Assembly: GCA_014879575.1 (NCBI GenBank)
Contig: JACSRU010000095.1
Location: 18,968-82,967, forward strand
Direction of reading: 5' to 3'
From: Chthoniobacterales bacterium
GTDB taxonomy: Bacteria > Verrucomicrobiota > Verrucomicrobiia > Chthoniobacterales > Terrimicrobiaceae
Length of the DNA stretch: 64,000 nt
A model generated the notes under the pieces. That model made no database searches. It was not told where the DNA came from and was given only the letters and a program-made list of their open reading frames with translations. The translations under genes and the position numbers were made by a program. Shown in pieces: positions 1-9,900 of the stretch. How positions within the stretch are numbered: position 1 is the stretch's first letter; each line of letters opens with the position of its first letter.

Positions 1-1
1 G

Positions 2-3000
2 TTGGAGGCATTCCTCATTGCGGCTCAGAGTTTCCAAAACTCCGACGGCCGCTCCCCATTTGCTTTTAAACTCCATCAATTCATCAGCGGGCCCGGAAAG
101 GTACTCTGCACGCTCGAAGACGACAGCAAGCGGTTCATCACGTTGGATTCGCAACGTTTCGCGCCCAACCGCCAGGAGCAAAGTGTTTTCCTCTTCAGTA
201 CCCATTTTTGCCGGGAATGCGGGCAAGAGTATCACCCAGTCTGGGAAAATCCCGAGAGCCAACCGAACTTTACACCGCGCGAAATTGACGATGTCGGGGC
301 CGAGGATCGGGAGGAAAAATCAGGGTTTCTGGCTCCCGTGCGCCCGGGTCAGGACTTTCGCGGAAACCTCTCGGAGTTCCCCGAAACGTGGATCGACACC
401 TCAAAAGAAGAACCGCAACTAAAGCCCGCCTATCGGTCGGCCAAACCCATCCCCGTGATGGTCGACCCAAATGGACGGGCCGGCGGCGGGCGGCGGTATT
501 GGTATATTCCGGGGAAATTCCGGTTTTGTCTCAACTGTAGTCAACTGCACGACGCCTACGGGCGGGACATCAACCGACTCTCCGGCTTGTCGGGCGAAGG
601 TCGTTCCTCGGCGACCACCATGCTGACGCTCTCGATGTTGCGTCAGCTTTTTGACGAGACCGCGGGCAGCGTCACGTCGAACGACCCACGCAAGCTCCTC
701 GGGTTCACCGACAATCGGCAGGACGCGGCGTTGCAAGCAGGGCACTTCAACGATTTCGTTTTTCTTTTGATCCTGCGCTCAGGACTGATTGGCGCTCTTC
801 GACAGAATTCCAATGTCCTTCAGGAAGATCGTCTCAGCGAGGCGGTTTTCGATTCGTTGGGCTTCGGTCAATCCGATCCGGGAGTTCTTGCGGAATATCT
901 TCGTGATCCCGGCCTTCTAGGTCTGGGTCTGCGGGAAGCGCAAAAAGCCGTTCGATTTGTGCTCGGCTACCGACTCATCCGTGATTTGCGAAAAGGTTGG
1001 CGATACAACAATCCCAACTTGGACCAGTTGGGCCTGTTGCGCATCAGCTACACCGGACTCGACGAGTTTGCGGCCAGCGACTCTGTGTTCAAAACCAGCG
1101 ACCTCCTTTCCAGACTTTCAGGGCCGGAACGCGCCGCCTTCGCACGGCTCATCTTCGACGAGTTGGTCAAAAACCTGTGCATCGAATCCCGCTTCCTCGA
1201 CGGCATGGAGCACGAGCGCATGCGTGGCGCCATCTACAACTACCTGACTGACCGGTGGTCCTTCGGAGAAGATGAAAAGCTACTCACGACCAAGTATCTA
1301 ATTCTCGACAAACGACCCGACAGCAAGGGGCGTCAGAGGTTGGATTTGGTTGGTGGCGGTCCGGGCTCTCGCCTCGTGCGGAATTTGAAATACGCTACGT
1401 TTTGGAAAGACTCCGCACTCTCCGACCGAATCGGCGATCTATCGCGCCAGGAACTGGTGGACTTGATCCGCACTTTCCTCAAGCTCGCGGAGATGCACGG
1501 CTACGTTCAAAGCCAGGGCCTCGACAATAACAAGCTAACCGGATGGACGCTGAAATCCGCCTCGCTGAAGTGGACCTTGACCGAAAATCTGGAAGAGCCG
1601 AGTGGCTCGTCCCGGAATGCATTCTTTCACCAACTTTACCTGACGATTGCGTCAGTCCTCACATCGCAGTCCCATCCGCTCTTCGACTTCGAGGCCCACG
1701 AACACACGGCTCAAGTTGATGCCGAAAAGAGGAAAGTTCTGGAGCAACGATTCCGCCGAAACACTCGGGATTTTGAGGAATGGGAGGGAAACCCGGACAA
1801 CAAGGGGCCAATGCCCAAACTGCCGGTTCTCTACTGCTCACCAACCATGGAACTTGGCGTGGATATTTCCGCGCTGAATACGGTGTTTCTGCGGAACATG
1901 CCGCCCACACCGGCGAACTATGCTCAGCGCAGTGGCCGCGCCGGACGATCGGGGCAGGCTGCCTTGGTGGTCACCTATTGCGCCGCGATGAGTCCGCACG
2001 ACCAATGGTTTTTCCACCACGCCAACGACATGGTGCATGGTGTGGTGAAGGCTCCCACACTCGAACTCGCCAACCGCGATTTGATCGAGAGCCACCTTCA
2101 CGCAGTCTGGCTGGCGAACGTGGAATATGAGCTGGATTCCAGCATCGCTCCGCTTCTGGATCTGGAGAAGCCGGAGAAGTCAGTCATTTCAGCGCTTCGG
2201 GAACGGTTTGAGGAACCTGCAGTTCGCGCTCGCGCAGTCGATCAGGTTCGGCAGGTTCTCGCCCAAGTTCAGGACGAATTCACCCCGGAAAACGCACCTT
2301 GGTTCACTCCAGATTTTGCCGAGTTGGTCATTGCGGGCAGCGCGGCGGCATTCGATGCGGCGTTTGACCGCTGGCGCGAACTCTACAACGGCGTTCAGCG
2401 GCAGATGGAGGCTTCCAACAAAATCATCCAAAGCCCCGCCACCAGCCAGAAGGACCGTGAGAACGCGAATCGGCGTTACCAGGACGCGAAAAACCAGTTC
2501 TCGCTCCTCCTAAAATCCGGCAGCCAGAACAACGATTTCTACACATTCCGCTATCTGGCGAGTCAGGGCTTCCTGCCCGGGTATAACTTCCCCCGACTGC
2601 CTTTGATGGCGTGGATTCCTTCGCAAGGGAAAAAGCGCAACGGTCAGGATGACAAAGGCAGCATGGTCAGCCGCCCGCGGTTTCTGGCGTTGTCCGAATT
2701 TGGCCCGCGAAGCCTCATTTACCACGAAGGCCGAATGTTCCGCGTGGATCGTGCGAAGCTCAACATCCACAGCTCCGATTCGATCTCAGCGGACTCAAAG
2801 CTCGCGACCATCACTGCCCGCGTGTGTATCCATTGCGGTTACGGTCATCTGGGAGACGACACCAACCCTGAGCCACTCTCGGACGTTTGCGAGCATTGCC
2901 GACAACCGTTGGCGGACGAAGGCCGCATCAACAGCCTCTATCGCATCGAGACGGTGGAGACAACGGTTCAGGAGCGCATCTCAGTGAACGAAGAGGAGCG

Positions 3001-4102
3001 CCAGCGCCAGGGCTTCGAACTCCAAACCACCTACCGGTTCATGCCGGGTCCAGGTGGCGCGCCGGAAGTGTTTTATTCTTCTGTTAAATACCGCGACGAG
3101 ATCGTGGCAACGCTCACGTATTCTCCCGCCGCGCGCATTTGGCGAATCAATAAAGGATGGCGGCGCCGCAAGGACAAAAAGCAGCTCGGCTTCGTGATCA
3201 ATCCGATTAGCGGGCGATGGAGTAAGCAGGACAGTCCGAATGAAGAGTCTTCCGAAGATCAGCCGGAGAAGATCGCCCAAAAGGAGCCGACTCAGCTCAT
3301 CGTTCCCTTCGTCGAGGATCATCGCAATATTCTCATTCTCACCCCGTCGAAGCCGTTGTTGGAAGGGGCGATGGCGACCCTTCAGGCCGCGCTCAAGCGA
3401 GGGATGACGCAGACTTTTCAGATCGAGGAATCCGAACTCGTCGTCGAGGCGTTGCCAGATCGGCAGAACCGCAAGTCTCTCCTGTTTTATGAGGCTGCCG
3501 AAGGCGGGGCGGGCGTTTTGAGCCGTATCGCCCGGGATGCCGATCAGATGGCCACCGTGGCGCGGACGGCGCTTCAAATCATGCATTTCAACCTGCCGCC
3601 AACAGCGTTCGAGCCCGCGGATCTCTCGTCGTTCGAGGAGCGCACGGAAGAAGGCGAGCGCATTTGCGAGGCGGGCTGCTACCAATGCCTGCTTTCCTAT
3701 TACAATCAGCCGGACCACGATTTGATCAATCGTCGCGATCTGACCGCACAAACATTTCTGGCTCAACTGGCCAACGGGGCGGTCCTCCGAAATGTCATTT
3801 CCGCAGAGGAGGCGGACACATCATCACTCCTCGGTGCCTGGTTGAGTGAAATCTCCCGTTTGGGATTGCGCCCCCCGAACTCGACCAACACGGAAATCCA
3901 GCAAGGGCGATGGACCGTGGATGCTTTGTATAAATCCAATCGGGCACTGGTCATTTTCTCCACTCCCGACCCCGAGTTGCTCACGTATGCCGAGGATCGC
4001 GGATACACGATCATCCAGTTTCCGGATGACTCGCTCCAATGGCCCGAAGTCTTCGCGGCAAATCCCGAAATCTTTGGCCCAATGCCCACCGTCACCACAT
4101 GA
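2..4102 (+). CDS. YprA/DruE-like helicase with DUF1998 C-terminus, 5'-truncated by the window edge
   Basis: C-terminal 1366 residues of a large superfamily-2 helicase. The TTG at base 2 is only where the window begins, so the Walker A and DEAD/DEAH motifs are expected upstream. Visible parts in order: a Cys cluster (FCRECGQEYHP near residue 70, FCLNCSQLHD near 175), helicase motif V (TMELGVDIS, about 612) and motif VI (QRSGRAGR, about 642), a zinc-ribbon-like CIHCGYG...CEHC segment (about 941-962), and the DUF1998/MrfA-type block EAAEGGAGV...CEAGCYQC (about 1165-1230). The final ~80 residues (ending RGYTIIQFPDDSLQW...FGP) look like an added domain. Family knowledge: such helicases are central to DISARM, Druantia and related phage-defence systems and are thought to act on DNA. 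It overlaps the SNF2 helicase gene by ATGA, so the two are translationally coupled. No PLD gene (drmC) follows. Confidence 0.85.
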   Translation: MEAFLIAAQSFQNSDGRSPFAFKLHQFISGPGKVLCTLEDDSKRFITLDSQRFAPNRQEQSVFLFSTHFCRECGQEYHPVWENPESQPNFTPREIDDVGAEDREEKSGFLAPVRPGQDFRGNLSEFPETWIDTSKEEPQLKPAYRSAKPIPVMVDPNGRAGGGRRYWYIPGKFRFCLNCSQLHDAYGRDINRLSGLSGEGRSSATTMLTLSMLRQLFDETAGSVTSNDPRKLLGFTDNRQDAALQAGHFNDFVFLLILRSGLIGALRQNSNVLQEDRLSEAVFDSLGFGQSDPGVLAEYLRDPGLLGLGLREAQKAVRFVLGYRLIRDLRKGWRYNNPNLDQLGLLRISYTGLDEFAASDSVFKTSDLLSRLSGPERAAFARLIFDELVKNLCIESRFLDGMEHERMRGAIYNYLTDRWSFGEDEKLLTTKYLILDKRPDSKGRQRLDLVGGGPGSRLVRNLKYATFWKDSALSDRIGDLSRQELVDLIRTFLKLAEMHGYVQSQGLDNNKLTGWTLKSASLKWTLTENLEEPSGSSRNAFFHQLYLTIASVLTSQSHPLFDFEAHEHTAQVDAEKRKVLEQRFRRNTRDFEEWEGNPDNKGPMPKLPVLYCSPTMELGVDISALNTVFLRNMPPTPANYAQRSGRAGRSGQAALVVTYCAAMSPHDQWFFHHANDMVHGVVKAPTLELANRDLIESHLHAVWLANVEYELDSSIAPLLDLEKPEKSVISALRERFEEPAVRARAVDQVRQVLAQVQDEFTPENAPWFTPDFAELVIAGSAAAFDAAFDRWRELYNGVQRQMEASNKIIQSPATSQKDRENANRRYQDAKNQFSLLLKSGSQNNDFYTFRYLASQGFLPGYNFPRLPLMAWIPSQGKKRNGQDDKGSMVSRPRFLALSEFGPRSLIYHEGRMFRVDRAKLNIHSSDSISADSKLATITARVCIHCGYGHLGDDTNPEPLSDVCEHCRQPLADEGRINSLYRIETVETTVQERISVNEEERQRQGFELQTTYRFMPGPGGAPEVFYSSVKYRDEIVATLTYSPAARIWRINKGWRRRKDKKQLGFVINPISGRWSKQDSPNEESSEDQPEKIAQKEPTQLIVPFVEDHRNILILTPSKPLLEGAMATLQAALKRGMTQTFQIEESELVVEALPDRQNRKSLLFYEAAEGGAGVLSRIARDADQMATVARTALQIMHFNLPPTAFEPADLSSFEERTEEGERICEAGCYQCLLSYYNQPDHDLINRRDLTAQTFLAQLANGAVLRNVISAEEADTSSLLGAWLSEISRLGLRPPNSTNTEIQQGRWTVDALYKSNRALVIFSTPDPELLTYAEDRGYTIIQFPDDSLQWPEVFAANPEIFGPMPTVTT

Positions 4103-6903
4103 GCGCGGTCACTCTTCCATCATTTTCCCCAGGATCATTGGTGCGCGCTCGCGGTCGCGAGTGGGTTGTTCAGCCCGGCGGTAGTAGCACGGCCGTTCAC
4201 CTTCGTCCTCTGGGCGGCTCGGATTCCGACATCACCACCCTGATTCCGGAACTGGAGCCGGAGCCTCCCAACTCGGCGGTTTTCCCGGATCCCGATCCCG
4301 CCATGCGCGGCAATCACACGGCAGCACTGTTGCTACGCGACGCGCTTCAGCTCAAGCTCCGCTCGGGTGCCGGCCCATTCCGCTCGTTTGGAAATATCGC
4401 TGTCGAGCCGAGAGCGTATCAATTAGTCCCGCTGCTGATGGCGCTGCGCTTGCCGACCGTGCGCTTGCTCATCGCGGACGACGTCGGCATCGGCAAAACA
4501 ATCGAGGCCGGGCTGGTCGTCCGGGAACTCTACGACCGCGGAGAAATCACGCGCTTCGCCGTCCTGTGCCCTCCGCACTTGGTGGACCAATGGCAGGCCG
4601 AGCTTCAACGGCACTTCCATCTTCAGGCCGTGGCGCTCACCGCCTCCAGCGTAACGCGTCTGGAAAAATCTCTTCCTCCAGGCGTGTCTCTCTTCGAGCA
4701 CCATCCGTTCGTCATCGTCAGCCTCGACTACATCAAGAGCGAGCGGCATCGAGCGCACTTCCTCTCGATTGCGCCGGAATGCATTATCGTGGATGAAGCC
4801 CACACTTGCTCGACCGGCGGTCAGGGCAAGCAGCTCCGATTCGAGTTGCTCCAGCATCTCGCTGAGGACGAAGCCCGCCATCTTCTGCTCCTCACCGCCA
4901 CCCCGCATTCCGGCGACGATTCGGCGTTTCACAATCTTCTCTCGTTGCTGAGAAAAGACTTCGGCGCCCTCGCGGAAGGCAGCGAAGCCGAGCGCCGAAA
5001 ACTGCGTGAAGATCTGGCCCGCTATTTTGTGCAGCGCCGCCGCAAGGACATCGAGGAATGGCAGGACGCCAGCGTGTTCCCCAAGCGGATGACGACCGAG
5101 ATCACCTACAATCTCACCGGCGAATGGGGCGATTTTTTCGACGCGGTTCAAACCTACTGCGTCCAGCTCGCAGAGCGCACCGAGGCCAAGGGTGGAACTG
5201 CTCAGCACATGATCTGGTATGCCACGCTCGCGCTTCTGCGCTGCGTGTCGTCTTCACCCGCCGCGGCGGAGCGTGCGCTCACCACGCGGCTCACCGGCAC
5301 CGACGAAGAAATGATGGCGCTCGCCGACGACATGCGGCTCCGGGACGGTGATGGCTCGGATTTGAGTTCCGATGACGTCGAGCCAGCGGCCGGCATCGAT
5401 GAAGCCGCCTCGCTCACCGCATTGATCACCAAAGCCCGCGCACTCAGCGGCCAATCCGGCGATCCAAAACTCAAGGCACTCGTCACGCACCTTCGCAAAC
5501 TGCTGGAAGAAGGTTTCCGCCCGGTGGTTTTCTGCCGCTATATCGCGACAGCAAACTACGTCGCCGCCGAGCTCAAACAGCATTTCAAGAAAGCCAAGGT
5601 GGACGCGGTCACGGGGGAATACACACCAGAAGAACGCGAACTCCGCGTGAATGCCCTCGCGGAAAGCGACCAGCCGATTCTCGTCGCTTCCGATTGCCTT
5701 TCCGAAGGTATCAATCTCCAGCACGGCTTCACCGCCGTGGTTCACTACGACCTCGCGTGGAACCCGACCCGCCACGAACAGCGCGAAGGTCGGGTGGACC
5801 GGTTTGGCCAGAAAGAGCCTGAGGTTCGATGCACCATGCTCTACGGGCAGGACAATCCGGTGGACGGCTTTATCCTCAATGTGATCCTGCGCAAGGCGGA
5901 CGCCATCCGCCGCGAACTCGGTGTGCTCGTGCCGCTGCCGCAGGACGAGCAACGGATCAATCAGGCCGTCATCAAATCCGCCCTGCTCAAACGCCAGCGG
6001 CAATCGGCCTCAGGTCGCCAGTTGGAGTTCCAATTGGACGACGAGACCGCCGCCAGCCTCAAGCCGTTGGATACGGCGTGGGAAGACGCGATGGAAAAGG
6101 CCCGTGCCAACCGCACCGTCTTTGCACAGCGCCGTCTCCGGCCCGAGGAAGTGCTTCCCGAATGGCAGCGCCAACTCCAGCTCATCGGCGACGAGTCGTC
6201 CATCGCTCGGTTTGTCCGCAATGCCTGCTCTCGCCTCAATGCACCCTTGGAGCCGTCACGAAACGCCTGGCGCTTCAACCCCCGGCACTTGCCATCGCAA
6301 CTCAAGGAACGTCTGGATCAGGAATCCCTCGACCGGGAGTTGACGATCGACTTCCACTACCCGCCGAACCCGAACGCCCAGTTCATTCACCGCACCCATC
6401 CGTTGGTAGCGATACTTGCGGATACCCTGCTCGAGGGCGCGTTGCAGGATGCCTCTCCGCTCGCCGCGCGCTGCGCCGCCACCGTCAGCGCGGATGTCTC
6501 CACGGTCACCACACTGTTCCTGCTCCGCCTGCGCCATCAGCTGTCCTACAAAAAGCGCGAATTATCCCGCACCCTGATGGCGGAGGAAACCCTGGCCCTC
6601 GCACTGGAGGGTCGCCAAAACCCACGCTGGCTGGATGACTCACAGGTGATCCAACTCCTCGACCTCACGCCCAGCGGAAATCTTGGCGATGCCGCTGCAC
6701 GGAAGGAGATCGAGCACGCCATTACGTTTTTCCGCAGCAACACTCCGCAATTCGAAACCCTCGCGAGCCAACGCGCCGATGCGCTTCTGGCCGACCACCG
6801 CCGTGTCCGCGAAGCCGCCCGAGATCTCGGCAGTTACGAGGTGAATCCCTGCCTGCCGGTGGACCTCATCGGCGTTTACGTTCTCCTCCCCGACAGTCTG
6901 TAA
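4099..6903 (+). CDS. SNF2-family helicase, DrmD/HepA-like
   Basis: A 934-aa SWI2/SNF2 ATPase. I chose ATG 4099, which overlaps the preceding stop as ATGA; the ORF track start is 20 codons too early. Motifs: Walker A DDVGIGKTIEAGL (about residue 126), the Ia-like VLCPPHLVDQW, DEAH-type box IVDEAHTC (about 231), LLTATPHSG (about 264), and the C-terminal lobe SDCLSEGINLQ followed by EGRVDRFGQ (about 562). The ~330-residue tail contains no recognised domain. Family knowledge: DrmD-type SNF2 proteins accompany the methyltransferase in class 1 DISARM and probably translocate on duplex DNA. The methyltransferase gene follows after 6 nt, so the two are expected to be co-expressed. Confidence 0.88.
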   Translation: MSAVTLPSFSPGSLVRARGREWVVQPGGSSTAVHLRPLGGSDSDITTLIPELEPEPPNSAVFPDPDPAMRGNHTAALLLRDALQLKLRSGAGPFRSFGNIAVEPRAYQLVPLLMALRLPTVRLLIADDVGIGKTIEAGLVVRELYDRGEITRFAVLCPPHLVDQWQAELQRHFHLQAVALTASSVTRLEKSLPPGVSLFEHHPFVIVSLDYIKSERHRAHFLSIAPECIIVDEAHTCSTGGQGKQLRFELLQHLAEDEARHLLLLTATPHSGDDSAFHNLLSLLRKDFGALAEGSEAERRKLREDLARYFVQRRRKDIEEWQDASVFPKRMTTEITYNLTGEWGDFFDAVQTYCVQLAERTEAKGGTAQHMIWYATLALLRCVSSSPAAAERALTTRLTGTDEEMMALADDMRLRDGDGSDLSSDDVEPAAGIDEAASLTALITKARALSGQSGDPKLKALVTHLRKLLEEGFRPVVFCRYIATANYVAAELKQHFKKAKVDAVTGEYTPEERELRVNALAESDQPILVASDCLSEGINLQHGFTAVVHYDLAWNPTRHEQREGRVDRFGQKEPEVRCTMLYGQDNPVDGFILNVILRKADAIRRELGVLVPLPQDEQRINQAVIKSALLKRQRQSASGRQLEFQLDDETAASLKPLDTAWEDAMEKARANRTVFAQRRLRPEEVLPEWQRQLQLIGDESSIARFVRNACSRLNAPLEPSRNAWRFNPRHLPSQLKERLDQESLDRELTIDFHYPPNPNAQFIHRTHPLVAILADTLLEGALQDASPLAARCAATVSADVSTVTTLFLLRLRHQLSYKKRELSRTLMAEETLALALEGRQNPRWLDDSQVIQLLDLTPSGNLGDAAARKEIEHAITFFRSNTPQFETLASQRADALLADHRRVREAARDLGSYEVNPCLPVDLIGVYVLLPDSL

Positions 6904-6909
6904 ATCTTC

Positions 6910-9900
6910 ATGTCACGTCGTCACCCAGATTCTCTGATCTTCGATACCATCCGGCTGGAGGGCGGTCTTTTTGTGCCGGCGCTGCTGGAGAAGGCCGCGC
7001 GCGGCGACCATTCGGAGCAGGCCGCGGCCGATTATCAACTGCCAAAGGGTCTGAGTCTGGCTGACGAACAAGGCCGCGCCTTTCGGATCGCGGGGGCGTT
7101 GTGGAAAAACTTCGATCCGGTTCGCGCCCGGAAGGATGTCGATGCATTGAAGGCCACCGTCGGTTTCGCTTCAGAACTCCTGCGCGACGCTCTCGATTAC
7201 TCGGATTTTACGCTCTGTCCCACGCCCGTTGAAATCCAGGGACGGCATTTCCCGATCACCGCTTTGTCCCGGGGCCGAGTTCCAGTCATCGTTGCCCCGC
7301 ACGATCTGGATCTCGACACGCCCGATGAGCGGTTCGCCGTGATCGGCTCGGGAACTCGCCGAAAATCCGCCTATCAACTTGCCCAGCAATTCCTCAACGC
7401 CAGCGCGGATTGCACGTGGGCATTAGTGACCAATGGTCGGCAAATCCGTCTCGTGCGCGATTCCGATACGCTCACGCGCCCGGCCTATCTGGAGTTTGAT
7501 CTCGAACTCATCCTCGCCAACGACCGCTACGCCGATTTTGCCGCACTCTGGCGGATCGTCCACTCCAGCCGGGCGGGAACATCCGAGACTGACGGTGAGG
7601 CCTGCGTATGGGAACGGTGGAAGCTCGAGGGCGAGGCTCAGGGCGAACGCGTGCGGGCTGGGCTGCGGATCGGCGTTCAGGACGCACTGCTGGCCCTGGG
7701 AACCGGATTTCTTGAGGCAAACGGCAACGACCAACTTCGCCGCCGCATCGAGTCGGGCGACCTGACCAAAGACTCCTATTTCCAGCAACTCCTTCGGCTC
7801 GTTTACCGCTTCCTGTTTCTTTTCACCGTTGAGGAACGGGGACTGCTCCATGCGCCTGATGACTCGGTCGAAGCTCGCGAGGCCCGTGGCATTTACGCGA
7901 AAGGCTATGCCCTGCGCCGTCTGCGGGATCGCTCGCTCCGGCGTGCGGGGTTCGACCGATTCACCGATCTCTGGGCGGGAATCAAGATCGTCTTCCGTGG
8001 ACTTGCAAGCGGCGAACCCCGGCTTGCACTCCCCGCGCTGGGCGGTCTGTTCGCGGTCACCCAATGTCCCGACCTCGACGCGGCAGCGCTCGAAAATCGC
8101 GCGCTGCTCACCGCCATGCGGCATCTCCGCTGGTCGGTGGGAACTGGGGCACTGGCCGCGGTGGATTACCGGAACATGGGACCCGAGGAATTAGGCTCCG
8201 TTTACGAGAGCCTCCTTGAGCTGATACCGACCATCGAACGGCCAGCTTGGCAATTTGGCTTCCTCGGAATCACCGACGAAGGCAGCAGCGACGGAAATGC
8301 CCGTAAGACCACTGGCAGCTACTACACGCCCGATGCTCTCGTGCAGGAGCTTCTCGCCAGTGCGCTCGATCCTGTCATTGCGGCACGCATCGCCGCCCGC
8401 CCGGAAGACCCGACCACCGCTCTGCTGGAACTCACGGTCATCGACCCCGCCTGCGGCAGCGCTCACTTCCTGCTCGGTGCCGCTCGCCGCATCGCGGAAA
8501 AGCTGGCCGAACTTCGCGCCGTGGAAGGCGCCGTGCGCCCGGAGGATTATCGCCATGCCCTCCGCGAGGTGATCGCCCACTGCGTCTATGGCGTGGACCG
8601 CAACCCCATGGCCATCGAGCTGGCCCGCACCGCGCTCTGGTTGGAAGGCTATGACCCCGGCCAACCGCTCTCCTTTCTCGATCACCACCTGGTCTGCGGT
8701 GACGCCCTGCTTGGGCTCATCGATTTCAAACAGCTTGAGGCCGGCATTCCGAACGACGCCTTCAAGCCGCTTTCCGGCGATCACGCGGAGACCTGCCGGA
8801 AACTGGCGGCGGAAAATCGCGTGGCGCTCAAGGATCTGGCCTCCCGCCTCCGGGACAAAAGCGCCCGGCTTTTCGATACCGAGGAAGTTGAGGATGTCTT
8901 CGCGGCTCTCTCAGCCCTGGAGGCTATGCCGGATGCGACGACCGCCGAGGTGGACGCGAAAAAGGCCGCCTACGACGCGTTCCGTAGTCGTGTCGGGGAG
9001 ACCACCCTGGCCCAGGCCGCCGACCTCACCGCGGCGGCGTTCCTCACTCCCAAGGAAGGGCCGGCGGACGTGGAAACCTGCCCGACGACGTTGACGCTGC
9101 TCCAGACGCTCTTCCCGCAGAAGGGTGAGGCCACCCCGGCGGACACGCTCGCGCGGGCGCACGCTCTTTGCCGCGAAGCTCGCGTTCTCCATTGGCCACT
9201 CACGTTTCCGCAGGTATTCGGGCGGGGTGGGTTCGATTGTGTGCTGGGCAATCCGCCGTGGGAACGCATCAAGCTCCAGGAGGAAGAGTTTTTCGCTTCG
9301 CGCGAACCGCTCGTTGCCAGCGCCAGGAACAAGGCCGAGCGCGGCCAGCGCATCCGCTGGCTCTCGGAGGGCAGTCTCGCCTATCACATTCACCAGATTG
9401 ACGTTCCGCCCGAAGGCGACAAGGCGGAGCGTGCGCTCTATCGGGAGTTCATCACCGCCCGGCGGCTGGCCGAGGCGATGAGCGTCTTTGCTCACGTGGA
9501 TGGCGACGAGGGAGGTCGTTTCCCGCTCACCGGAGTGGGCGACGTGAATACCTACGCGCTTTTCGCGGAGTTGTTCAAGCAGGTCACCCAACCCGCCGGA
9601 CGCGCCGGGTTTATCGTGCCAATGGGCATCGCCACCGATGACACGACAAAGGCATTCTTCGCGTCGGTGATAAGTCAGCGCCGACTCGCTCAGCTCATTG
9701 GCCTTTTCGAGATTCGCGCATGGTTCCCGGCTACGGACGATCGGAAGGCGTTTTGCCTTATCACTTTGGGACACTCGGATAAGTCCCGCTTCATTTTCGA
9801 CGTGAAGGCCATAGAGGACCTTCAGCAGGACGCTAAATGGATCGAACTCCCCCCGGAAGACCTTATTCTCATCAATCCCAACACACGCACCTGTCCCGTT

